DNA from: Anaeroplasmataceae bacterium
Lineage (GTDB): Bacteria > Bacillota_I > Bacilli_A > Acholeplasmatales > Anaeroplasmataceae
Direction of reading: 5' to 3'
DNA length: 64,000 bases
Assembly: GCA_029067355.1 (NCBI GenBank)
Contig: JAIEEQ010000010.1
Location: forward strand, 1-64,000
Shown here: in pieces, positions 8,936-17,091 of the stretch
How positions within the stretch are numbered: the stretch's first letter is position 1
How the letters are laid out: every line of letters starts with the position of its first letter
Position numbers and translations under genes: made by a program
The notes under the pieces: generated by a model
What the model saw: the letters and a program-made list of their open reading frames with translations, nothing else
Told to the model about the DNA's origin: nothing
Database searches by the model: none

Positions 8936-10937
8936 TCCAGCCATCATCTCCAAGCAGATATTTCCCTCGATATATCGTTTGATAAATATCTTCAGCAAGA
9001 AATGGACAAATCGGATATAGAATCTTCAACAGAATCAATCCTTGCTTACTTGTGACAGAAGCATTCCATAAATATTCCTTAAAAAATTCAATAAATGCTT
9101 CAACATAGCAATAGGTATTCTTCTTTTCTATATACTCTAGTTCCTGTTGCACAAATTTTTCAAAACCATCCTTTAAAGTATCCTTGGTAGTAAACGGCTT
9201 TTCATAAAAATCCTCTATACTCTTCTTTAAATTTTTCATGCTAGCTAACTCTGCTTCCTGAAAAATAAAATCCTGATCCAAGGGTTTACTCAAGAAATAC
9301 ATCCGAAGTGCATCAGCAGAATACTTTTTAATAATGCCCTGAGTATCAAATAGATTGTTATTTGAGCGGGTAATCAAATTCAAATTTTCATCATACACTG
9401 GACGTGTTAGCTGAAGCGTCCTAAATAAGGTGGGTAATGCTACCCCCTTTTCTTTTTCTATTATGGATAGTATACTTAGAGGAACAAAGACAGACTCAAA
9501 TAGCTCCTCTTCTCTTATTGTATAAAGGTCAATCCCCTTCCACATAGTATAGCTTTTTAATGCATCAGCTGAAAATATGGAGGTACTCGCTCCAACATCA
9601 TCATATAAAATAGCTAAAAAAGGAAGAATTGCTGTTGAAAAAATATGGTTAATACTTCCAGAAATCATATTCCCAGGAACCTCTATATCATCTGATAGTA
9701 TGGGTCTGAATTTGGAGGATAACAAAAATGGAAGATGTCCCTTTAGAGAATGAAGTTCCTCATCATTATCAATAAAAAACGGAAACAACGCACCAAAGGT
9801 GTCTAAAGAGGATAATAAAATTTTATCCTTACTATAATAAAATTGAACACTTCCAATATCTGCAGAAACAAATTGTTCAATAATCATATCCTTTCCAGAA
9901 GCCACAGGATGTCCATTTAAAAAGTCGCTTTCTATAAATACACCATTTTGTACCACATCAATGATGGGCAAGCCCTCGTCTTGTGCTACTATCCGATCCT
10001 CTGAATTTAGATATGGATTTGCCATATAGACAGGACAATCAAAATTAACACTTAAAAAAATTGGTATCTTCTTCCCTGTAAGAGGGTTTATGGCATAGGT
10101 ACCTGTAAATACACCAAAATCATTAGTGTTGTCTTCAGCTAAATATTTTTCAATAGCAGAATATTCCTCATAAAGTGTATATTTCGTAAAATCAATATAA
10201 TCTGGATGCAAAAGAATATAAGAAATTCCACCAATATATTCAGGCTCCTCAAAGGTATAGGAAATCTTTTCACCATTGGTTACAGAAAAGGGTATTGTAA
10301 GACTTTGCTTAGGAGCCAGCATTCCTTTAAGCCTTCCTGATATTTCCTCTGAAACAGGTAATTCTTCTATTTTTTGTAGGACGTTCTTTTGAACAGAGGA
10401 GATATCTAAATAAAATGCTTTAATTTTATTGTAATGCAACGATTTTTTATAAAAATAAGGATCCAATATTTTTTTGCCAGATTTATCCTCACATACCTCT
10501 ATTAGCCCATACTTGATATAACCACGCTCATATAGCTCAACAAAAGCGAGCTGTAAGGAGGATAAAAAAACATCCTGCTTAAGATCAATCTTCTTCTGCT
10601 CATCTATCCCAATTCCTAAGGAAAGCATCTGTTCTTCAAAAATAGAGGTGATATCATCATTAATCATATTACTATGCTTCTTATTCTCCATATAAGCTGT
10701 TAAGCCTAAGGAGTCAAAGCCCGTAGGAAACAAAACATTATAGCCAGCCATTCTTTGCTGTCTTGAAAAAAAATCACCATTTAATAAAGGCCTTATATAG
10801 GCATCCTGAAAGCCATATAAATTGGTTTTCGGAAAACTTGAAAAAAGATAGGATTTGGGTTTGATTCTATCGTTTTCCACTCTGAAATTTTTACTTTTCT
10901 GCCAAGCTTTAATCCAATAGCCGCTATCATTTTTCAT
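8928..10937 (-). CDS. Leucyl-tRNA synthetase-like paralog, catalytic motifs lost
   Basis: Aligns by eye with LeuS at 26488-28896 (e.g. GTYAINPLTGKKIPI vs [23 protein letters not shown] vs [22 protein letters not shown] vs [14 protein letters not shown]) but lacks HIGH, KMSKS and the LeuRS C-terminal domain. Confidence 0.85.
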   Translation of the reverse strand: MKNDSGYWIKAWQKSKNFRVENDRIKPKSYLFSSFPKTNLYGFQDAYIRPLLNGDFFSRQQRMAGYNVLFPTGFDSLGLTAYMENKKHSNMINDDITSIFEEQMLSLGIGIDEQKKIDLKQDVFLSSLQLAFVELYERGYIKYGLIEVCEDKSGKKILDPYFYKKSLHYNKIKAFYLDISSVQKNVLQKIEELPVSEEISGRLKGMLAPKQSLTIPFSVTNGEKISYTFEEPEYIGGISYILLHPDYIDFTKYTLYEEYSAIEKYLAEDNTNDFGVFTGTYAINPLTGKKIPIFLSVNFDCPVYMANPYLNSEDRIVAQDEGLPIIDVVQNGVFIESDFLNGHPVASGKDMIIEQFVSADIGSVQFYYSKDKILLSSLDTFGALFPFFIDNDEELHSLKGHLPFLLSSKFRPILSDDIEVPGNMISGSINHIFSTAILPFLAILYDDVGASTSIFSADALKSYTMWKGIDLYTIREEELFESVFVPLSILSIIEKEKGVALPTLFRTLQLTRPVYDENLNLITRSNNNLFDTQGIIKKYSADALRMYFLSKPLDQDFIFQEAELASMKNLKKSIEDFYEKPFTTKDTLKDGFEKFVQQELEYIEKKNTYCYVEAFIEFFKEYLWNASVTSKQGLILLKILYPICPFLAEDIYQTIYRGKYLLGDDGWII

Positions 10938-10959
10938 ACATTCTGCCTCCTTTCAGTGA

Positions 10960-10984
10960 AAAGAAAAAGCTGCATATTGCAGCT
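10960..10984 (-). terminator. Intrinsic terminator between acpP and the LeuRS-like gene
   Basis: Minus AGCTGCA-ata-TGCAGCTTTTTC. Confidence 0.65.
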
Positions 10985-10990
10985 GAATTC

Positions 10991-11224
10991 TTACTTTGTT
11001 AGTTCTTCAATATAGGTAACCAGATCCCCAACCGTAGAAATTGCCTCAGCCTTAGTGTCATCAATCTCTACACCAAACTCATCTTCAATATCCATCACAA
11101 TTTCAACTGCATCTAAGCTATCTGCACCTAGATCATCCTTTAAGGATGCTTCTAATGTAACCTTTGAAGCGTCTACCTTTAGCTCCTTAACTATGATTTC
11201 TTGTACCTTTTCAAAAATAGCCAT
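10991..11224 (-). CDS. acpP: Acyl carrier protein
   Basis: GADSLD phosphopantetheine motif; 77 aa. Confidence 0.97.
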   Translation of the reverse strand: MAIFEKVQEIIVKELKVDASKVTLEASLKDDLGADSLDAVEIVMDIEDEFGVEIDDTKAEAISTVGDLVTYIEELTK

Positions 11225-11301
11225 ATTAAAATCCTCCTAATTGCTATAATTATAACACGTTAAATTTAAAAAGTAAATAATACGTTTTTCTAAATCAATC
11301 T

Positions 11302-11336
11302 TTAGAAAAGCTGGCAAGAATTCACCTGCCAGCTGT
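11302..11336 (-). terminator. Terminator of the sugar ABC ATPase gene
   Basis: Minus GCTGGCA-ggtgaattct-TGCCAGCTTTTC. Confidence 0.6.
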
Positions 11337-11346
11337 TTCATTTTTA

Positions 11347-12453
11347 TTAAAATAAAGCCATTTCTGTTTCTAAATCAAAGATATGACAATGATTCATATC
11401 AAAGGCTAAACGGACAACAGAGCCTCTGCTCAAATCATCACGAGCAGGTACAGAGGCAATAATGGAATCATTACCAAGAGTAGAATAAATATTCGTTTCA
11501 GCACCTAATAGCTCTGCAACATCTACTGATACTTCAACAATAGATTCAGGATAGGTTTCTAATACAACAGGATCATCATGAATATCTTCTGGACGAATTC
11601 CTAAAATTAAACCCTTATTGATATATCCTTGATCAACTAGTACCTTCAGCTTACCTTCAGGAATTAATACCTTATGATTGCCACTTGCTGCTGTGAATAC
11701 ACCCTTCTTATCAACAGTTCCATGAATGAAATTCATAGGCGGAGTACCAATAAATCCTCCAACAAATACATTGGCTGGATGCTCATAGATTTCTTTTGGA
11801 TTACCCACCTGCTGAATGCGTCCATCACGCATAACAACAATACGAGATGCCATGGTCATAGCCTCAATCTGGTCATGAGTTACATAGATTGTCGTAGATC
11901 CTAAATTACGATGTAGTTTGGTTAATTCTCCACGCATGGTTACACGAAGCTTTGCATCTAGGTTAGATAGTGGCTCGTCCATTAGGAACACCTTAGCATT
12001 TCTTACAATTGCACGTCCTAACGCAACACGCTGGTTTTGTCCACCAGATAGCTGACGTGGATAACGGTCTAAGAATTTTTCAAGACCTAAAATTCTTGCA
12101 GCCTCTGCTACTCTTTTTTCAATTTCCTCTCTTGGAACACGACGAAGCTGTAAGCCAAAAGCCATATTATTATAGACTGTCATATGTGGATATAATGCAT
12201 AGGACTGGAATACCATCGCAATTCCACGATCCTTAGGATTGACGTTATTCATTAAAACGCCATCAATATATAATTCACCACTCGTAATGTCCTCTAGACC
12301 AGCAATCATACGTAATGTAGTAGATTTTCCACAGCCAGAAGGTCCTACAAATACGATGAATTCCTTATCCTCAATGTCAAGATTGAAGTCAAAGACTGCC
12401 TGAACTCCATTAGGATAAATCTTATTAATATTATTTAAATTTAAAGTTGCCAT
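11347..12453 (-). CDS. ABC transporter ATP-binding protein, UgpC/MsmX type (sugar import)
   Basis: Walker [23 protein letters not shown]-like C-terminus. ATG at 12453 ([16 protein letters not shown]) preferred over the longer track start. Confidence 0.92.
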   Translation of the reverse strand: MATLNLNNINKIYPNGVQAVFDFNLDIEDKEFIVFVGPSGCGKSTTLRMIAGLEDITSGELYIDGVLMNNVNPKDRGIAMVFQSYALYPHMTVYNNMAFGLQLRRVPREEIEKRVAEAARILGLEKFLDRYPRQLSGGQNQRVALGRAIVRNAKVFLMDEPLSNLDAKLRVTMRGELTKLHRNLGSTTIYVTHDQIEAMTMASRIVVMRDGRIQQVGNPKEIYEHPANVFVGGFIGTPPMNFIHGTVDKKGVFTAASGNHKVLIPEGKLKVLVDQGYINKGLILGIRPEDIHDDPVVLETYPESIVEVSVDVAELLGAETNIYSTLGNDSIIASVPARDDLSRGSVVRLAFDMNHCHIFDLETEMALF

Positions 12454-12517
12454 AAACTTCCTCCTTATTTTACTTATATTATACTTCCTTAGCCAAAGGA
12501 ATACTATGTGCAATTTG

Positions 12518-12556
12518 TACAAAAAAGCCTAATTGCAAATAAAGCAATCTAGGCCT
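12518..12556 (-). terminator. Terminator overlapping the end of the PucR-like gene
   Basis: Minus GCCTAgATTGC-tttattt-GCAATTAGGCTTTTTT. Confidence 0.6.
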
Positions 12557-13097
12557 TCAATAATTGTACTAAAAGATATAAATCATTAAAATGTTTAAGA
12601 TCAAAGCCTTTTAAGGACTCCAGTCTTTCTATTTTATATAATAAGGTATTTCGGTGCATAAAAAGCTTTGAGGAAGCCTTAGAAACATTCAAATCACAAT
12701 CAGCCATAGCCATAATGATATCCTCTGTTACTCCTGTTCCCTCTACAATAAAATGGAAAAGCTCTAAAGCTAATGCCTTTTTACGAACATAGGGAATAAC
12801 TTCCTTGAATTGATAATGTCCATACTCAAGATTTAAAAATATATCAAAAACAAGCTCTGTTTCATATTCAGGAGATGATGTGGAGGTCAAATAATAGCTA
12901 ATCAAAGAATTTAAGTCAGCCTCTAAGGATTGAATCGTTGAGCATAGTTCCTTTTCATCAACTGACAAGCATTCTATCTTCAAAAGCTGATGTCCCTCTT
13001 CTACCTGAATATTCCAGCCAAGAAGCATTTTTAATACATCTACGATATAGGGATAATTTTCTTTTTGTGTTTTCAATAGCAAGTACTTCTTCATCAT
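12549..13097 (-). CDS. PucR/CdaR-type C-terminal HTH transcriptional regulator
   Basis: C-terminal 'NVSKASSKLFMHRNTLLYKIERLESL' HTH pattern. Confidence 0.8.
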   Translation of the reverse strand: MMKKYLLLKTQKENYPYIVDVLKMLLGWNIQVEEGHQLLKIECLSVDEKELCSTIQSLEADLNSLISYYLTSTSSPEYETELVFDIFLNLEYGHYQFKEVIPYVRKKALALELFHFIVEGTGVTEDIIMAMADCDLNVSKASSKLFMHRNTLLYKIERLESLKGFDLKHFNDLYLLVQLLKA

Positions 13098-13714
13098 TAA
13101 AAAACCTTATAATCAATATCGTCTTTATTTTCTTTTACCTCAGTAAAGGTAGCATCAACATAGTCACCATCAAAGGTAGTTTTCTTATCGTTTTCCACAT
13201 AATCTGAATTCATCCTCTTAGAGTCAATCAGCCTTGTTCCACCCGCCATATCAGCTAAAGATCTTCCCGTAGACATGCATAGGTACCAGTATATCAGAAG
13301 CAACAGCATACCTCCAGATAAAAGATTTAAAAGAATGGCACCAACTAGCTCTCTTGCAAGCAGATTTGTAATTTTAGCTTTCGTTTCTGCTTTTGTAACA
13401 ACTTGAACGCCCATAAGGAAACGACCAAGGGTTTGTTTCTTCCAAAAGCTTGGCAATAACACAAAATATATTGTATATAAAGGAATATGAACAGCATAGG
13501 CAATTCCTAAGCATATAAGAAAACTAAGAAAAATATCACTTGTCGGTTCTATATTCTCAAAAAATCTTTCCTCATAAAATTCTACAATATGATTCACATG
13601 CTGATTAAACGCAGGAATCAAGCAAATCAATAAAATGGCAACAATTCCTACACATAAGGTATCTAGAATATAGGCAATCAGTCTTTGTGAAATTTTTGCA
13701 TCTGCATATTTCAT
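13097..13714 (-). CDS. RDD family membrane protein
   Basis: RLIAYILDTLCVG ... QTLGRFLMGVQVV ... pattern of RDD proteins. Confidence 0.8.
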   Translation of the reverse strand: MKYADAKISQRLIAYILDTLCVGIVAILLICLIPAFNQHVNHIVEFYEERFFENIEPTSDIFLSFLICLGIAYAVHIPLYTIYFVLLPSFWKKQTLGRFLMGVQVVTKAETKAKITNLLARELVGAILLNLLSGGMLLLLIYWYLCMSTGRSLADMAGGTRLIDSKRMNSDYVENDKKTTFDGDYVDATFTEVKENKDDIDYKVF

Positions 13715-13751
13715 ACCTTCCGCCTCCTTAAAGGCTATTATACCATATTTT

Positions 13752-14741
13752 TTATTTATTGATATTATTTTTTAGTAAGAAATGTGTATTTGGATAATTT
13801 TTTATTTCCTTTGTCAGACACAATCTAAGAGATTCCTTAAAGACCTCATTAAAATCAGAAAAAAGATACATAGATAAAGCCCCTGGCGTGGTATTGACCT
13901 CATTCACATAAATTTTATCCTCAGATAAGAAAAAATCAATTCGGATAATTCCACTTGCGTGTAATAGCTCATAAACCTTTCTTGCTATCTTACAAAACTC
14001 ATCGTACCTTGGATGCTCAATGATACTTTGATGGGTCACCTTAAAGGAATCACTATATTTATTTTCAAAGGAGAAAATGTCATCCTTCTTATGTATTCTT
14101 TCCAAATGAGAAAAGGTTGTTTCATTTAAGGCTAAATTATATTCCTCCAGCGTTTCTAAATAGGGCTGAAGAATAATTTCCTTAGAATAAGAGAAGGTTT
14201 CTGCAAGCTTTGCCGATAGCTCCTCAGGTGTACTAGCAATAAAAATTCCAATGGAGGAGCCTCCGCATACTGGCTTCATTATACAAGGAAGATAAGGTAT
14301 TTTCTTATTGCTTAAAAAATCCTCATAGGTATAATGGATTGTTTTTACCATTCTTACCCCATTTTTAGATAAATATAGATAGCTTCTATATTTATCTAAA
14401 GAAACAGCACCTGCTAAAAGATCACATCCCATATACCGAATTCTATGGATTTTTGCAAAGGCAGCTGCTAATCCGTCTTCACCATTTTCTCCATGCATAG
14501 CGCCAACAATACAATCCAGCTTGAGCTTATCTAGCTTGAGCTTTTTTAAATTTTTATTCTGGCTTAGCTTAAAATTGCTGAGCTTCATTCGATCCGCATT
14601 AAAATATTTTCCATCTAAGCTGACATAAATTAAATGGACTTCATATTCCTGTTCAATTCTCTTCTTCAGCTGATAGGCTGTAATGATAGATATTTCATGC
14701 TCATAGCTTTGACCACCAAACAATATTCCTAATTTCATCAT
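13752..14741 (-). CDS. D-alanine--D-alanine ligase-like ATP-grasp enzyme
   Basis: GILFGGQSYEHEIS, GGSSIGIF, VNEVNTTPGALSMYLF motifs. Confidence 0.85.
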   Translation of the reverse strand: MMKLGILFGGQSYEHEISIITAYQLKKRIEQEYEVHLIYVSLDGKYFNADRMKLSNFKLSQNKNLKKLKLDKLKLDCIVGAMHGENGEDGLAAAFAKIHRIRYMGCDLLAGAVSLDKYRSYLYLSKNGVRMVKTIHYTYEDFLSNKKIPYLPCIMKPVCGGSSIGIFIASTPEELSAKLAETFSYSKEIILQPYLETLEEYNLALNETTFSHLERIHKKDDIFSFENKYSDSFKVTHQSIIEHPRYDEFCKIARKVYELLHASGIIRIDFFLSEDKIYVNEVNTTPGALSMYLFSDFNEVFKESLRLCLTKEIKNYPNTHFLLKNNINK

Positions 14742-16219
14742 ATTAATCCCACCCTATATAAATCTGGTACATCGTTTTCAATCAACAGCATACTATCCTT
14801 ATACACCTCTGCAAGTTTTAAAAACAAATGATATCCCTCCATAAAATTTCTAACTAAATATACCTCTTTGTTAAAGCTTTTCAGTTTTCTATATAATAAA
14901 TTCGTTTGGTAAAAGCCAATCAAAATTACAATATCTGAACAGCATACCATATAATCTACTAAATTAGTAAAGAGCTCCCTTTTGTACTTCCCTAACTCCA
15001 CCATTCCTGGAGTAAGCAAAATACGCTTGTTTGGATGACTTCTTAAAATATTTAATGCCTCTATAAAGCCCTGATAATTGCTATTAAAGGAATCATCTAA
15101 AACTGTATAGGAATTCATCTTTTTAACCTCTAGCCGATTCTTTTCCGTCTTGAAAGTTAATGCCCCTCGTATTAGGACATCTAAATCATAGCCCATCTCA
15201 TAAGCATAGGCGAACACTCCTGTTAAATTTAAAATCTGATGCTTTCCAACCAAAGGAGTTTGAATGTGAGCCAGCTTGATATCATCCTTATAAAAGTCAA
15301 AGGAGCCTCTTTCTATATTTTTAGCCTGATAGCTTCCGTATTCCAATCCATAGGTTATAATGGAAATATCGCTACTGAGCTCATAATTTCTTATATACTT
15401 ACACTCATAATTTAAAACCCCTATTTTACATCCTTTTAAAAGACTCATCTTTTCTTCAATAATATTTTCTATGGAGCCAAAGGTATCTACATGCATATAT
15501 CCAATTCCTGTAATAAAGGCAACCTCAGGTACTGCAATTTCCTTGAGCTTAAGAATATCCTTCTTATGACTTGCTCCAAACTCTAAAACAAGATCGTTAT
15601 AGGAATTTACATCAGGAAGTTCATTTAAAAATTTTGAAATTCCTAATTCTGTATTATAGCTTTTTGGTGTTGCACAGGAACAATGAAACAGACTTAAGGC
15701 CTGATTTAAAAGTACCTTTGTGGATGTTTTCCCATAAGAGCCCGTTACAGCAATAATTGTTCCTCCATATCCAGCAATTTTCTTATGAGCACGAGTGATA
15801 AAGGGACGATTTTTCAAATAGGAGATTCCCCGTTCTATTCCTAAAATAGGTAAAATAGAAAATTCATAAAAAAGTAAGATATAAGGCCCTACCCAAGGTA
15901 TAAACCCAATTCCCATAAATAGAATACTTAATACTATTAATCTGAAAATTCGTTTGGTAAACTTTAATCGTACCCTTGCCAAAAGGTAGAATAGACTGAA
16001 TAAGCATAAATAGATGCTGCAAATTAAAACAATGATAAACTCTCTTTGCCAAAGTCCTAATATCAATACAATACATGGAAATAAATCATAAAACACAAGA
16101 TTAAGGAAAAAATGCTTTAGATAAGCCTTAAACTGATAATGAGCCTGCTGATATATATTTAAAATAAGATAGAGCTTTAAAACTGCATAGATAAAAACAC
16201 TAACTAGCATAATCTTCAC
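14738..16219 (-). CDS. MurF-like Mur ligase with N-terminal membrane segments
   Basis: GSYGKTSTK P-loop, MurF-like middle/C-terminal domains, about 130 aa hydrophobic N-terminus. Confidence 0.85.
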   Translation of the reverse strand: MKIMLVSVFIYAVLKLYLILNIYQQAHYQFKAYLKHFFLNLVFYDLFPCIVLILGLWQREFIIVLICSIYLCLFSLFYLLARVRLKFTKRIFRLIVLSILFMGIGFIPWVGPYILLFYEFSILPILGIERGISYLKNRPFITRAHKKIAGYGGTIIAVTGSYGKTSTKVLLNQALSLFHCSCATPKSYNTELGISKFLNELPDVNSYNDLVLEFGASHKKDILKLKEIAVPEVAFITGIGYMHVDTFGSIENIIEEKMSLLKGCKIGVLNYECKYIRNYELSSDISIITYGLEYGSYQAKNIERGSFDFYKDDIKLAHIQTPLVGKHQILNLTGVFAYAYEMGYDLDVLIRGALTFKTEKNRLEVKKMNSYTVLDDSFNSNYQGFIEALNILRSHPNKRILLTPGMVELGKYKRELFTNLVDYMVCCSDIVILIGFYQTNLLYRKLKSFNKEVYLVRNFMEGYHLFLKLAEVYKDSMLLIENDVPDLYRVGLI

Positions 16220-16922
16220 CTAATAAATAGCTCATTAAGATAATGGCAAACACGCTAGGACGATCCAAATAGGGAAAATGTCCGCATTCCTCCAGCTCAA
16301 TCAGCTCAGCATTTGAAATATAATTCTTCATCTGATATCCTAGACTTAATGGGGTAACCTCATCATTTGTTCCATAAAGTAATAGAGTTGGTGCTGCAAT
16401 ACGCTTCAAATATTCTCTAAGATCTGTGTTTACAGCTTTTACAAGCATAATGCGTTTGACATTATCTGCATTTTGATAATCGGCTGATCCCATTTTTACA
16501 GGAAGATGACATTTTTTTAAGATTTTATAAACCCTTATTTTAAATCGTTTAGAAAACCGGAGCTTCTGCTTTAGTCCAGCAGAGGAAATCAATACCAGCT
16601 TTTCCACAGAATACCTTGATGCATAGATTATAGCTACTCTTCCTCCATAGGAATGCCCACAAAGTATTGGTGCTTCTATTCCTAACTGAATAACAAAATC
16701 ATGAATCAGCTCTGCAACCTCTTCTACTCCCATTGGAACTCCTATCGTAGACTGTCCAAAGCCAGGAAGATCAATAGAATATACCGTAAAGGAGCTACTT
16801 AACGTTTTTGCCAGCTTTGTAAAGGTTAAAAGAGAAGCTCCCCAGCCATGAAGTAATATCAAATCATGCCCTGATCCCGTTACCTCATAATGTATTTTTT
16901 GATTTTCAATTTCAATATAAAT
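16200..16922 (-). CDS. Alpha/beta hydrolase
   Basis: LLHGWGAS, CGHSYGGR nucleophile elbow, C-terminal GHFPYLDRP. The frame continues upstream of the track start (TTG, 16862) and encodes typical N-terminal sequence (IYIEIENQKIHYEVTGSGHD). Confidence 0.85.
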   Translation of the reverse strand: MYIEIENQKIHYEVTGSGHDLILLHGWGASLLTFTKLAKTLSSSFTVYSIDLPGFGQSTIGVPMGVEEVAELIHDFVIQLGIEAPILCGHSYGGRVAIIYASRYSVEKLVLISSAGLKQKLRFSKRFKIRVYKILKKCHLPVKMGSADYQNADNVKRIMLVKAVNTDLREYLKRIAAPTLLLYGTNDEVTPLSLGYQMKNYISNAELIELEECGHFPYLDRPSVFAIILMSYLLGEDYAS

Positions 16923-17027
16923 ATTATCACCAACCTATAATAAATATATGGTCTAAGCAATATAAATATGTAAAATATAACTGGAATGAGGCTAGCATTT
17001 TTTCTACAAAGAGCTTCATCTTATAAA

Positions 17028-17085
17028 AACAAAAAAGCCTTAAGCACATCTAGCAGTAAACTAGATTCACCTAAGACTTAAAACG
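17028..17085 (-). terminator. Long-stem terminator after the LRR lipoprotein gene
   Basis: Minus CTTAGGTGAATCTAG-loop-CTAGATGTGCTTAAGGCTTTTTT. Confidence 0.5.
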
Positions 17086-17091
17086 TTTGTC

